64,000 nt of DNA from Varibaculum prostatecancerukia (lineage in GTDB: Bacteria > Actinomycetota > Actinomycetes > Actinomycetales > Actinomycetaceae), in the NCBI RefSeq assembly GCF_943169825.2, contig NZ_OW968402.1:310001-374000 (forward strand), in the 5' to 3' direction. Each line of letters opens with the position of its first letter. Position 1 is the stretch's first letter. The notes under the pieces were generated by a model. The model made no database searches. It saw nothing but the letters and a program-made list of their open reading frames with translations, and was not told the origin of the DNA. Below, piece by piece: positions 15,372 to 24,302 of the stretch. A program made the translations under genes and the position numbers.

Positions 15372-16726
15372 TTGGTTTCTCCTTTCAAGGTCTGCGCTAC
15401 CGCGTCGATGAGCGCCGACTGGGTCATGTTCTTCGATTCGAGTGCCGATAAGATCCGCTGATCTACCGAATCTTTGGTCGCAATATGCGTAATAGTCACC
15501 GGCTTGGTCTGGCCTTGCCGATACAGGCGGGCGTTGGTTTGCTGGTAGAGCTCAAGGCTCCAGGTGAGGGAATACCAGATGAGGATTGAGCTGCCTTGTT
15601 GGAGGTTGAGCCCATGCCCAGCGCTGGCTGGGTGAATCAACCCGAGTGGGATTTCACCGTCATTCCAAGCCTCAATATCCGCTGAAGTTTTTAACTGTCT
15701 GGCTTGCGGGAAGCGCTCACGGATGCGTGCTAGGTCGTGCTGCCACCAATATGCCACAAGCACGGGATTTCCATTCGCTGCTTCGATGAGGTCTTCGAGA
15801 GCGTCGAGTTTGCGGCCGTGTACCACAATGGGGTCGCCGGCTTCGGTGTAGATCGCGCCGGACGCTAGCTGGGTGAGCTTGCCAGCCAGGACGGCAGCAT
15901 TGCTTGCGTCAATCACCTCATCGCCCAGCTCGACTACCATCTCTGCCGCTAGCTGGTTGTAGACCTTGCGCTCCCTGCCGTTCATGGTCACCTCGGTGGT
16001 CGTGACAGTCAGTGGTGGGAGGGTGAGGTAGTCGCTGGTTCGCATAGACAGCGTGATATCCGAGATTGCTCGGTAGATTTCGTCCTCAGCGCTAGGTTTG
16101 GGCTTGTAGGTGAACACCTGCATCCCACTGCGCTTATCGGGCACGAACCATCTAGCGCGGTAGTGGGAAATGTAGCGTCCGAGCCGCTCACCTAAATCGA
16201 GGAGTCGGAACTGGGCCCATAAATCCATCAACCCATTGCTGGCCGGAGTGCCGGTCAGGCCAATAATCCGCTTCACTTGGGGGCGGATCTTCATCAGCGC
16301 GACGTGGCGTTTGGCGCGGTGGTTTTTGAAGGAGGAGAGTTCGTCGATGATGACCATATCCCACTGCCACTTGATGCCACTATGGGTAATAAGCCAGTCA
16401 ACGTTCTCCCGGTTCATCACTGTGATGTCTGCGCCTGAGTTGAGTGCTTGGCGGCGTTGGCGTTCGGTGCCGACAGCCACCGCCAGGCGTAGCTGGCGTA
16501 AGTGGCTCCACTTTGCCTGCTCAGCAGGCCACGTGTCTCTCGCTACGCGCAGCGGTGCGATAACCAGCACCTTGTGTATTTCAAAGCTGTCGAAGAGGAG
16601 ATCTTGTATTGCTGTCAGGGTGATGACGGTCTTGCCAAGACCCATACCCAATAGCAGTGCTGCAACCGGGTGTTCCTCAATGAAGGTGGTGGCTAGGGTC
16701 TGATAATCATGCGGCTGATATTGCAT
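15368..16726 (-). CDS. phage SNF2-type DEAD-box helicase
   Basis: A 452-residue superfamily 2 ATPase: Walker A GMGLGKT (27-33), a DELS motif in MVIIDELSSFKNH (about 125), motif III LTGTPASNG, and the C-terminal RecA lobe with AGHGLNLQQGSSILIWYSLTWSLELYQQTNARLYRQGQ, the motif V/VI region of SNF2-like phage helicases. It probably acts in phage replication or recombination. The ATG at 16726 follows AGGAGGTG, and the frame upstream of it is not needed. It overlaps VRR-NUC by 20 nt. Confidence 0.93.
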   Translation of the reverse strand: MQYQPHDYQTLATTFIEEHPVAALLLGMGLGKTVITLTAIQDLLFDSFEIHKVLVIAPLRVARDTWPAEQAKWSHLRQLRLAVAVGTERQRRQALNSGADITVMNRENVDWLITHSGIKWQWDMVIIDELSSFKNHRAKRHVALMKIRPQVKRIIGLTGTPASNGLMDLWAQFRLLDLGERLGRYISHYRARWFVPDKRSGMQVFTYKPKPSAEDEIYRAISDITLSMRTSDYLTLPPLTVTTTEVTMNGRERKVYNQLAAEMVVELGDEVIDASNAAVLAGKLTQLASGAIYTEAGDPIVVHGRKLDALEDLIEAANGNPVLVAYWWQHDLARIRERFPQARQLKTSADIEAWNDGEIPLGLIHPASAGHGLNLQQGSSILIWYSLTWSLELYQQTNARLYRQGQTKPVTITHIATKDSVDQRILSALESKNMTQSALIDAVAQTLKGETK

Positions 16727-16988
16727 GGCACACCTCCTCAACCTCATCAGGGTTATTGAGGACGAGTGCGGTGAAGCCTAGGTGCTTCAACTGCCTGAGC
16801 CTGTGTTTTTGGATTGCGCGAACTTTACCGCCGGGTGCCTTGACTTCCACGAAGCCGACATGCCCATCAGGTAACAGCACGATTCGGTCAGGTACACCGG
16901 CGGTTCCGGGGCTGACTAGTTTCCAGCAGACCCCGCCCAAAGCCTCAACGGTTTTTACGAGTGCTTGTTCTAAATGTTGTTCTTTCAT
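16707..16988 (-). CDS. VRR-NUC domain nuclease
   Basis: A 93-residue single-domain PD-(D/E)xK nuclease: VPDRIVL (Asp34), GFVEVKAPGG (Glu48, Lys50) and QKHRLRQLKHLGF with the helix end of the VRR-NUC fold. Such stand-alone VRR-NUC proteins pair with SNF2-type helicases in many phages and probably work on branched DNA. The ATG at 16988 is preferred to the GTG at 17009, which has no ribosome site. Confidence 0.92.
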   Translation of the reverse strand: MKEQHLEQALVKTVEALGGVCWKLVSPGTAGVPDRIVLLPDGHVGFVEVKAPGGKVRAIQKHRLRQLKHLGFTALVLNNPDEVEEVCHAISAA

Positions 16989-17012
16989 CACGTGTTGCTT
17001 TCTGCTCACGTG

Positions 17013-17114
17013 GTGACGGTCTATGACGGTCGTCTACATAACCTTTTATAGAAAGAAGTAGTAAAAAATTGCTTCCTATGTAAGGACTAGTACACGACTG
17101 GCACTGACCGTCAC
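17013..17114. repeat. inverted GTGACGGTC/GACCGTCAC repeats
   Basis: GTGACGGTC at 17013-17021, a direct near-copy TGACGGTC at 17024-17031 and the inverted copy GACCGTCAC at 17106-17114 bracket an AT-rich 75-bp stretch between the primase-helicase gene and VRR-NUC. This could be a replication origin or regulatory loop site. There is no direct evidence for either. Confidence 0.4.
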
Positions 17115-17124
17115 CCGCTCACTG

Positions 17125-19368
17125 TTAGAGGTCGAATTCGCTCTTGAGCTGCAGGCCGTCAACGAAGCGCCCGCTCTTGGTGCGGCGACGGTTGAAGCCC
17201 ATTTGTTCGAGTGCGGTGTAGAAATCGGAGGTGGATCTGGCGTACTCGCCAATCGAGAGCGCGAAAGCCCGATAGTCGGCATACAAGTCACCAGACTTCT
17301 GCTCAAAAGCCGGGTTTATATCGCAGCGCTCATCGAGAAAGTGCTGCAGCCAATCATTCGATGACTTATACGAATCAATCGCGGCCTGTACTCGCGGCGG
17401 TGGAGTCAGGTGGTAGTCCTCGGCGATAATCTTCTTGGCCCCGTCCACAATCCACTGCAAAATCGCGCCGCCAGCATCCTGCAATAGGAACTCTGCATAG
17501 TTTTTTACGTCAGAGTTGCCTTCGATTTTTGCCTCGAATGGGATCACAATCAGCCGCCTCCAGATGCCTGCGTCCATGGCACCAACCTTGGGTAGATGGT
17601 TGGTGTAGAGCACGAGCGTGTGGGTTGGCTGATAAGCAAACGGAGCCTTGAACTTCTTTTCCGCATATATCTCGTCAGTGGAAGAAAGCTGCTTCGCATT
17701 CGAAGTGGACAGCCTCATACCCTCTTCCATCTCCGCTGCAATCAGGAGCCTTTTGCCTTTAGCCTCGGCTAGTTCGGGTTTGACGTTCCTGCGGTTAGAA
17801 ACCGTGAGCACATCAGCAGAAATATGACCCGCATACGAGCCCAACACCCTGGCGATCGTGTTCCAAAACGTGCTCTTACCGTTACGTCCATCCCCATAAG
17901 CGATGATGAGGGCTTCGACGTAGACTTTGCCGATAGCGGTCAGCCCCACGATTCGTTGCACATAGTCGATCAGCTCGCTATCGCCTTGGAAGAACACCTC
18001 GAGCGCAGCCAACCACGTGTCCATGCCTTTGGTGGCGGGGTCGGTGGTGGTTTGTTTGGTGATGAAATCCCCATAGTCGTGCTCGTACATTTGCCCGCTG
18101 GTGAGGTCAATGGTGCCACCAGGGGCGTTGAGAGCGAAAGGGTCTGCGTCAAGGTCCGCTTGGGTGACTTGCAACATCGGAGCTGCCTCCTTCAGTGACG
18201 CTGTAATCGCCTTGCTATCCCTGCGTTTGAGCACATATTTCTCATAGGCCTGAGCATCAGTGAGCTGCTCGTAAGCGGTCCACTGCTCGGTGGTAAATAG
18301 ATTTTTCGCTTTGGTCAGGCTCATTGCCGACAGCAACTGAGTGACCCCAGTGGAATCACACGCCTCACGGGCTTTCTCCAACAGGTCTGTGGCTTGCTCT
18401 AACTGGCGCGTGGTGAGTTCTTGGGCGATGGCGCGCGAGCCGGGTCTGGTTTCTTCCCAAAACGAGCCGTTATACACCAGCCAATCTGTTGCCTCAGAGA
18501 ATGCGAGTTTTTGTGCATATTCGTCTGCCAGGACGGTGGCTTGACCGACATCGGTGAAGTCGGTGGGACGCAGTCCTTGGATTTCGGCGTAGCGTTCGGG
18601 TGGAATATAACCCGGTGTTGCAGCTACTTTTGCACCAAACTTCAATGCCGAGGCCCAGATTGCCTCCAGCTCGGCATCGGGCAAGGGTGGCACGCAGGTG
18701 TGTGCTTTCGTCTCGAAAAGCTGGCGTGCTTGCTCAGTATTGCCAAAACGCACAATCACTCGCCCAGCGAAAGCGCTCATGGTCGCATTGCGTGCGCCTT
18801 CCCGAATCTCACCAGTAGCCATTTCGAGCGCGGCGAACGCGTCAGCATCAAGGAAATCGGTGATGGATAGGGCACCGTCTACCCAGGTGACCTCAGCTGT
18901 CGGGTTTCCGTAAATAAATCTGGCGGCATCGAGAGCGTTGCGGTCGAAGATTCCGGTGTAAGAGGCAAGCTTCTTCTTGATTCCCGTATAGACTCCAGAG
19001 TCGGTGACTGGCCTGATAGGGAAGTAGGCGTGGAAGCGCGGCCTGGCGGTCTTTTCGCCCTTCGGCTTTAAATGATTACGCGAAGTGGCGGTCGCTAGGG
19101 CAACGCCTGGGAATACGAGAGCCAAGGATTGTGGTGTAACCCAATCAGCCGGAGAGTTCGACTGGTCGTTATCGATGTCCATCACCACACACGCGGAGTT
19201 CAAGAACTTGTCGGTGGAACGGATATCGCCCTCATATTCGGCCGCCACATGGTCACGTGCCACAGCGTTTTTCAAATCAGCCGCGCTCGTGATGTGCCGG
19301 TGATTCGGGTATTTGAGGTTGCGTTGCGCGCTCACCAGATTAGTCGTGCACAAAATGAAGTCAGTCAT
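17125..19368 (-). CDS. phage primase-helicase (P4/D5 family)
   Basis: A 747-residue protein. The N-terminal part resembles the BT4734/primase-like domain (CVVMDIDNDQSNSPADWVTP, ARPRFHAYFPI, DAARFIYG). A D5_N-like region follows (DLDADPFALNAPGGTIDL). The superfamily 3 helicase core has Walker A YGDGRNGKSTF (about 490), GKRLLIAAEMEEGMRL, and the arginine-finger-type block LYTNHLPKVGAMDAGIWRRLIVIPF. It primes and unwinds phage DNA. It overlaps the DUF7768-type gene start by 8 nt. Confidence 0.93.
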   Translation of the reverse strand: MTDFILCTTNLVSAQRNLKYPNHRHITSAADLKNAVARDHVAAEYEGDIRSTDKFLNSACVVMDIDNDQSNSPADWVTPQSLALVFPGVALATATSRNHLKPKGEKTARPRFHAYFPIRPVTDSGVYTGIKKKLASYTGIFDRNALDAARFIYGNPTAEVTWVDGALSITDFLDADAFAALEMATGEIREGARNATMSAFAGRVIVRFGNTEQARQLFETKAHTCVPPLPDAELEAIWASALKFGAKVAATPGYIPPERYAEIQGLRPTDFTDVGQATVLADEYAQKLAFSEATDWLVYNGSFWEETRPGSRAIAQELTTRQLEQATDLLEKAREACDSTGVTQLLSAMSLTKAKNLFTTEQWTAYEQLTDAQAYEKYVLKRRDSKAITASLKEAAPMLQVTQADLDADPFALNAPGGTIDLTSGQMYEHDYGDFITKQTTTDPATKGMDTWLAALEVFFQGDSELIDYVQRIVGLTAIGKVYVEALIIAYGDGRNGKSTFWNTIARVLGSYAGHISADVLTVSNRRNVKPELAEAKGKRLLIAAEMEEGMRLSTSNAKQLSSTDEIYAEKKFKAPFAYQPTHTLVLYTNHLPKVGAMDAGIWRRLIVIPFEAKIEGNSDVKNYAEFLLQDAGGAILQWIVDGAKKIIAEDYHLTPPPRVQAAIDSYKSSNDWLQHFLDERCDINPAFEQKSGDLYADYRAFALSIGEYARSTSDFYTALEQMGFNRRRTKSGRFVDGLQLKSEFDL

Positions 19369-19819
19369 GTAGTTCTACCTCCGCGAAGTTGTGGTCAAAA
19401 TAGGTAATCGGGAGTTCGAGTTGGTGTGCCCAGGAAATTTCGGCTTTCATGCCTGGAGAGACGCGCGGCGTATACACCCACATTGCTTCGCACTTGGATA
19501 GCAGCACGCGACCCATGAACATGGCGAGGTCGCGATCCCACGGATCGGTATCATCCATAAACTGCGGAAACAGCAGGTGAGGTGCAAGTGGGATACGGCG
19601 ACAGCGCACCGCATAAGCTGAGAAATTCCTTGCCAACTCCACATTCATCTGCACGTCCCCGGAGTAAGGTGAGCAGATATAGGTCAAGGGACGGTGGCCG
19701 AATTCGGATATTTCCAGAGCCCGCAGCGCCCTATATGCAGTCGGGTCTGCGTAGCCTTTGGAGTTACGCCACGGTGTTAGATCACTGATTAGTGGTCGGT
19801 CATCTTGGAGTGTGTTCAT
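19361..19819 (-). CDS. DUF7768/DUF4406-type nucleotide-sugar-like protein
   Basis: A 152-residue protein whose core, TYICSPYSGDVQMNVELARNFSAYAVRCRRIPLAPHLLFPQFMDDTDPWDRD...LLSKCEAMWVY...SPGMKAEISWA, matches the phage DUF4406/DUF7768 pattern, related to nucleoside 2-deoxyribosyltransferases. It may hydrolyse or exchange nucleoside glycosidic bonds, which is unproven. The ATG overlaps the antirepressor stop. Confidence 0.8.
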   Translation of the reverse strand: MNTLQDDRPLISDLTPWRNSKGYADPTAYRALRALEISEFGHRPLTYICSPYSGDVQMNVELARNFSAYAVRCRRIPLAPHLLFPQFMDDTDPWDRDLAMFMGRVLLSKCEAMWVYTPRVSPGMKAEISWAHQLELPITYFDHNFAEVELHD

Positions 19820-20583
19820 TTGGTTTCACCTGCTTGTCGTTCGATAACCGGCAGGATCTGGCAGCGGTTTTTCAACAGGTCATAGATGAACAGGCGGCCT
19901 TTCTGCGTCCAATACGTGTGCATCACCGTCTTGCCGCTCTCCAGCAGGTGGGTTTTGGATTGGGTGTAGCCACATTTCGCATACTCGGCATACAGATACC
20001 AGATGCCTGACTGTTTGAACTGGATATGTTCATCAGCTAACAGTCGGTTGAGTTTCTTCGCACTCAGCCCGTAGTCCTTGGCGATAGCAGTAATCGGCAT
20101 CAACGACGGCGATTGCAACACGATATCGTAGTAGGAGAGCTTCGGTGCTGCCTCGAGTAGCGCCTGCTCGGCAGCAAGACGCTTGACACGCTCGGCACGT
20201 AGACGTGTGAGGGCTTGTTCGAGCAGATCATCGTTGTCGAGTAGTTCATCGATCGCGTACAGGCCGTGGTGGCGGATCGATGGCAGCACCTCATCAAACA
20301 CCCAGGCTTCGAAGTTCTCTGCCGCTGGCAGGTGGCTGGAGACAATCAGCCGATAAACATCACCCTCGGTAATGAAGCGGGCTTGCTGGGTGCGCCCGAG
20401 GCTATCGACGATGGGGTGGTATTTTGCCACCCCACGGCAGTGCAGTTTGATCGCATTTACCGGGTCTTTGTAGCCGAGTGCGATGGCGACGTCTTTACCA
20501 GCAAACGTGGTGGTGCCATCCACGGTGATGGTGCGAATCTGCCCAAACACGGGATTGGTAAAAAACTGAAGGTCAGCAGCCAT
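19816..20583 (-). CDS. phage antirepressor (Bro-N + KilAC domains)
   Basis: A 255-residue two-domain protein. Residues about 1-110 are Bro-N (GTTTFAGKDVAIALGYKDPVNAIKLHC, FITEGDVYRLIVSSHLPAAENFEAWVFDEVLPSIRHHGLY). Residues about 145-250 are KilAC/ANT (MPITAIAKDYGLSAKKLNRLLADEHIQFKQSGIWYLY, KTHLLESGKTVMHTYWTQKGRLFIYDLL). Antirepressors of this type bind phage repressors or regulate early genes. In this prophage no repressor gene is visible nearby. A putative divergent promoter for the DUF3800 gene lies about 190 bp upstream. Confidence 0.93.
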   Translation of the reverse strand: MAADLQFFTNPVFGQIRTITVDGTTTFAGKDVAIALGYKDPVNAIKLHCRGVAKYHPIVDSLGRTQQARFITEGDVYRLIVSSHLPAAENFEAWVFDEVLPSIRHHGLYAIDELLDNDDLLEQALTRLRAERVKRLAAEQALLEAAPKLSYYDIVLQSPSLMPITAIAKDYGLSAKKLNRLLADEHIQFKQSGIWYLYAEYAKCGYTQSKTHLLESGKTVMHTYWTQKGRLFIYDLLKNRCQILPVIERQAGETK

Positions 20584-20775
20584 TCCTGGCTCCTTTCATG
20601 GACTCACAGAGAGCCACCTTGTGTGGATCTCGCTATAAGCCACGGCAGGAGCCCAATCCGGACGGGCGCGCCACAATTCGTTTTCCGGCAATGGCGCAAT
20701 ACGCCCACGGCAAGACCCAAAACCGGACGGGGTTGGAGAAAAAACGGACTGTTTCGAAGCGGTAGTATTTCGCTA

Positions 20776-20805
20776 TTGCTGATGACGGTAGGGCTCTGGT
20801 ATATT
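20776..20805 (+). promoter_or_regulatory. sigma70-like promoter for the DUF3800 gene
   Basis: TTGCTG (20776-20781) and TATATT (20800-20805) are separated by 18 bp. The next plus-strand element is the hairpin at 20839-20860, then the DUF3800 start. Confidence 0.5.
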
Positions 20806-20838
20806 TACCTGTGGACGCATTTCGGTGCTCCACTTCCG

Positions 20839-20860
20839 AAGCCCGCGATTTCGCGGGCTT
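20839..20860 (+). terminator. leader hairpin before DUF3800
   Basis: A perfect 10-bp stem AAGCCCGCGA/TCGCGGGCTT with a 2-nt TT centre, followed by TTCGTGTTCG. It lies between the promoter at 20776 and the gene start at 20884, so it could act as an attenuator, a translation control or a terminator of leftward traffic. Confidence 0.5.
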
Positions 20861-20883
20861 TCGTGTTCGTAGCGGGAGGTGAC

Positions 20884-21696
20884 GTGTACGTCGGGTATTT
20901 CGATGAGTTTGGGCATAACGGCGCATACGTGAGTCGATTCGACCCGTCCTATAAGACTCACCCAGTATTCGGACTCGGCGGTTTCGTGATCCCAGCCCAG
21001 AACATTCGCAAGCTATCTGGTATTTTCCGTTTCGTTAAGGAGCGTGGGCTACGTGAAGAAATTGAGGCGAAAGTAATCTCGGCAGGTAAGCGCGTGGAGC
21101 ATTGGGAAAAGAAAGGCTCAGCGCTGCTCACCACGAAGAATATCGAGAAGTATCGGGAAACTCGCCGCCTCATTTTCAGGGTTTTAGAAACGCTGAAATC
21201 GTTGGATGCTCGCGTGGTGTTTTATGGGCAGGAGAAACTGCGCGGTACTCCGATTGAGGCCCCTGAGACGAATGCTGAGCGTTACGACCATGCGATGAAG
21301 CAGCTGATTCAACGAGTGAATTGGGATTTGCCTGATGCTGAGAATCTGTTGATGGTGCTCGATAAACAGGGTGAGAAGGAACGACTGGAGATTTTCGCTG
21401 GCGCAGCAGCGTTCATGTTCAGCAGTGAAGATGCCACGAAACTTGTGGAGCCGCCGATGGAGGTGGAGAGTCATCTTTATCAAACGGTTCAATGCGCGGA
21501 CTGGATATGTGCAATCCTTGGCCGCATTGCTGCATACAAGTATGATTCGAATTTTGCTGAATATAGGTGGGCACTCAAGTATTTTGGCGACCGGCTTAGC
21601 AAGATCACGAGCGAACACTCCAAAATCCGCGCCGCAAGCAGCGCCACGAAAGATCTCTACCCGAAATTCCTCGGCAACTACGCCACCTGCTACTAG
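20884..21696 (+). CDS. DUF3800 protein (moron within early region)
   Basis: A 270-residue protein with the DUF3800 N-terminal motif YFDEFGHNGAY (usual form DESG...), GLGGFVIPAQ, a middle ARVVFYGQEKLRG strand, LLMVLDKQGEKERLE and the late VESHLYQTVQCADWICAILGRI, all conserved acidic positions of this RNase H-like predicted nuclease family. The GTG at 20884 was chosen because MYVGYFDE is the family start and GGGAGG lies 4 nt before it. GTG 20863 is an alternative. The gene runs opposite to the flanking antirepressor and polymerase genes. DUF3800 proteins are often found in phage and defence contexts. Confidence 0.82.
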   Translation: MYVGYFDEFGHNGAYVSRFDPSYKTHPVFGLGGFVIPAQNIRKLSGIFRFVKERGLREEIEAKVISAGKRVEHWEKKGSALLTTKNIEKYRETRRLIFRVLETLKSLDARVVFYGQEKLRGTPIEAPETNAERYDHAMKQLIQRVNWDLPDAENLLMVLDKQGEKERLEIFAGAAAFMFSSEDATKLVEPPMEVESHLYQTVQCADWICAILGRIAAYKYDSNFAEYRWALKYFGDRLSKITSEHSKIRAASSATKDLYPKFLGNYATCY

Positions 21697-21712
21697 ATCG
21701 CGAGCCGTGCAC

Positions 21713-23635
21713 TCAATCCTTCTGATAGAAGTCGCACTCGTACCCAGTAGCATCAATCGGTAAACCCTCAGCCCATTCGGGTAGCTCGTTCATGAGGGCG
21801 CATATGTCAGCAACGGTGATGTCAGAATTGATGGGTTCGTCGATGACGACCTCATCGTGAACATGCATCACAATCCGGTGCCCGGCACTCTCGATACGGG
21901 TGATGGCTTCTGCGAGGAGGTCTCTGGCAGTTGCTTGGACGATGTTTTCCACTAGCTTGCCGCCGTAGGTTTCGAGCTTCTGCCACTTCCGAGCAACACC
22001 TTGACCCCAATACGTGATCGCAGTGCCACCGAACCGATTTACCCCGATACCAGGTTTCACGTATGCCAAGCGTCTACCCGAGGATAGAGTAATGAACAGC
22101 ATCCCGGATTTCTTCTCGAAGACGAGGTTCCGTAGGGTCACAGGTCTACCCGTGCTGATTACCCTGGTCGCAGCATCATCGACCTCTCGCCACAGCTGCA
22201 CAATGTGCGGGTTTGCTTCTCGCCAAGCATCGACGATTAGCTGCAGCTCGTCTTCAGCAAGTCCCATCTTCAAAGCGCCCATAGCTTTGAGCGCACCCAC
22301 GGAGCCGTTGTAGCCGCAGGCCAAAACGGCGATTTTGCCTTTCTGCCGAAGCTCACTATTGGCTCCGTGCTTTTCCACAGGTACACCAAACATCGCCGAA
22401 GCGGTAGCACAATACAAGTCCTCGCCGTTTTTGAACGCGGTGAGCGTGGTTTCCTCGTCAGCGAGCCACGCCAACACGCGCGCCTCGATTGCGCTGTAGT
22501 CGGCAACGATGAACCGATGCTCCTCGCTCGGGATGAATGCGGTGCGGATGAGTTGGCTAAGGGTATCGGGCACGGAGGGATAGAGCATATCCAGCGCCTC
22601 ACCATTACCAGCACGCACCAAACTACGTGCCTGAGCGAGATCCGGCAGATAATTCCTCGGCAGGTTTTGCACTTGCACGAGACGTCCAGCCCACCTGCCG
22701 GTGCGGTTAGCCCCATAAAATTGCAGGAGCCCATGCGTGCGTTGGTCGGTGCAGGTAGCATCCATCATCTTCCTATATTTCGCCACAGATGAGCGCGATA
22801 ACTCCTGGCGCAGTTCGAGAGCTTCTTTCACCTCGCCACTGGCATATGCCAGGGCATCATCGACTGATTCTTTAGCCATCGACTCTATCGGGCAGCCATG
22901 CTGGTTTAACCATTCTTGTAGCTGCAATGGTGAGGCAGGATTATCCAAGCCAGTGAGTTCTTGCGCACGGGCGAGTGCTTGCGCACGGTGTTCTTCGTCA
23001 ATCGTTATAGCGTTTGCGGCCAGTGTGGTGTCTATACGGATACCACGGTCGTTAATCCGCTGATCCACCTCATACTGCTCCCAGAGGTAATCAGGTACTG
23101 GAAAGTTGGCGAGCTTTTGACGGATAGCCGTTTCTACCTGGACGTCGCGGGCGTTGTAGCTCTGAAAAAGTTTCCAGCCAGCCGGGTCGCTGCTGGGGAG
23201 CCGCCGCTGGCTGTTTTCATCCGGTACGCAGAAGTGCTTGATGAGTTCTTTACCTTCATCCATCTTTTGCGCGTCAAGATTCAGCACTTTGCCGACATCT
23301 TTAAGAGAAAGTGGCAGGCCAAGGGTTGCCGCCCACACCATGGAGCATCGCCACCCAGCTGGATCAAGTCGTCGTCCGAGGTAGGTGCTGAGACAGGTGC
23401 GTTCAAAAGCAGCGTTGTACGCCCACTTGGTGACGGCCGAATCATCTAACGCATCAAGAACGGCATCCGGGAGTGGCTCTCCAGATGCTAGATCCACGGT
23501 GCGCACCGTGCAACTGTCGATCGCGTAGGAGAAAAGGAGAATCTTGAAGTCAGGGTGGTTACAGTATTTGTAGACTCCGGCTTTGGCTAGGTTGATTGGT
23601 GAGTAGGTTTCGATGTCGATACTTAAGGTGCGCAT
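21713..23635 (-). CDS. phage family A DNA polymerase
   Basis: A 640-residue enzyme. An N-terminal 3'-5' exonuclease starts LSIDIETYSP with WAYNAAFERTCL. The polymerase part has motif A FIVADYSAIEARVLAWLADEE (about 375), the O-helix block LRQKGKIAVLACGYNGSVGALKAMG (about 436) and motif C VMHVHDEVVIDEP (about 588). It replicates phage DNA, and no 5' nuclease domain is present. It is downstream of the DUF2815 and DUF2800 genes, the usual early order in this phage group. Confidence 0.95.
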   Translation of the reverse strand: MRTLSIDIETYSPINLAKAGVYKYCNHPDFKILLFSYAIDSCTVRTVDLASGEPLPDAVLDALDDSAVTKWAYNAAFERTCLSTYLGRRLDPAGWRCSMVWAATLGLPLSLKDVGKVLNLDAQKMDEGKELIKHFCVPDENSQRRLPSSDPAGWKLFQSYNARDVQVETAIRQKLANFPVPDYLWEQYEVDQRINDRGIRIDTTLAANAITIDEEHRAQALARAQELTGLDNPASPLQLQEWLNQHGCPIESMAKESVDDALAYASGEVKEALELRQELSRSSVAKYRKMMDATCTDQRTHGLLQFYGANRTGRWAGRLVQVQNLPRNYLPDLAQARSLVRAGNGEALDMLYPSVPDTLSQLIRTAFIPSEEHRFIVADYSAIEARVLAWLADEETTLTAFKNGEDLYCATASAMFGVPVEKHGANSELRQKGKIAVLACGYNGSVGALKAMGALKMGLAEDELQLIVDAWREANPHIVQLWREVDDAATRVISTGRPVTLRNLVFEKKSGMLFITLSSGRRLAYVKPGIGVNRFGGTAITYWGQGVARKWQKLETYGGKLVENIVQATARDLLAEAITRIESAGHRIVMHVHDEVVIDEPINSDITVADICALMNELPEWAEGLPIDATGYECDFYQKD

Positions 23636-23656
23636 AAGGTTCCTTAACGAGTGAGT

Positions 23657-23687
23657 GGGGCGGAGCCAACCGACTTGACTCCGCCCC
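23657..23687 (-). terminator. GC-rich hairpin between DUF2815 and polymerase genes
   Basis: A perfect 9-bp stem GGGGCGGAG/CTCCGCCCC with a 13-nt loop and no T-run. It more probably sets mRNA stability or partial termination between the two genes than full termination. Confidence 0.5.
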
Positions 23688-23706
23688 TTGAGTGGATTGG
23701 TTTGCT

Positions 23707-24279
23707 TTAGGCGAGGAAGTCTTCGTCTGCATCCCAGGTATCGAACTCGGATGCCGCGCTCACGTGCCCGCCGAGTGGCTCACCATCACGGGTCTTTTGA
23801 ATATTGCCAAGACCGCAGGCCACGCCACGGTTCCCGTTGGTGTTGAAAGCGTAGAAATTGATGGAAACTCGCCCGTAGCAGCCAGAATAGACTTCGGAGC
23901 GATCAAGGATGGGGTTTACGTCTTGATCCACGATCTGCGGAGCATTAATACTGTTGGCATTCACGAAATAATGTCCGGCATAAGCGTCATCGTCACGCTC
24001 AGTATCTCCATCACGTAGCGGCAGCTTCAGTGATGCGCGTGGCGGGATCTTCCCTCCGAACTTCCCAATACCCTCGGTGATTGCTGCCTCGATAGCAGCA
24101 TTAATTGCATCGATAGTTGCAGCATCATCTTTAGGAATAAGAAGCGATACTGAGAACTTCGGTTTGCCGCCGTTAATGGATTTTGCTTCCCACACGTTCG
24201 CGTAGCTCAAGCGTATTTCGCCGGTAATAACCTTGGTCGGATTATTCTTCTTATTCTTGGTGTTCACGCGGTTCGACAT
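23707..24279 (-). CDS. DUF2815 single-strand DNA-binding-like protein
   Basis: A 190-residue protein with the family pattern TGEIRLSYANVWEAKSINGGKPKFSVSLLIPKDD, LRDGDTERDDDAYAGHYFVNANS, and SGCYGRVSINFYAFNTNGNRGVACGLGNIQKTRDGEPLGG. DUF2815 proteins have an OB-fold-like character and pair with DUF2800 and polymerase genes in phage replication modules. A role in protecting single strands is inferred. Confidence 0.92.
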   Translation of the reverse strand: MSNRVNTKNKKNNPTKVITGEIRLSYANVWEAKSINGGKPKFSVSLLIPKDDAATIDAINAAIEAAITEGIGKFGGKIPPRASLKLPLRDGDTERDDDAYAGHYFVNANSINAPQIVDQDVNPILDRSEVYSGCYGRVSINFYAFNTNGNRGVACGLGNIQKTRDGEPLGGHVSAASEFDTWDADEDFLA

Positions 24280-24302
24280 TTTCGTTACCTTCTTTCTTTT
24301 CG

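Noticed and set aside
21184-21756. A 190-codon minus-strand frame opposite DUF3800
   Set aside because: The plus-strand protein has the DUF3800 motifs. The antisense frame has none and overlaps the polymerase end.
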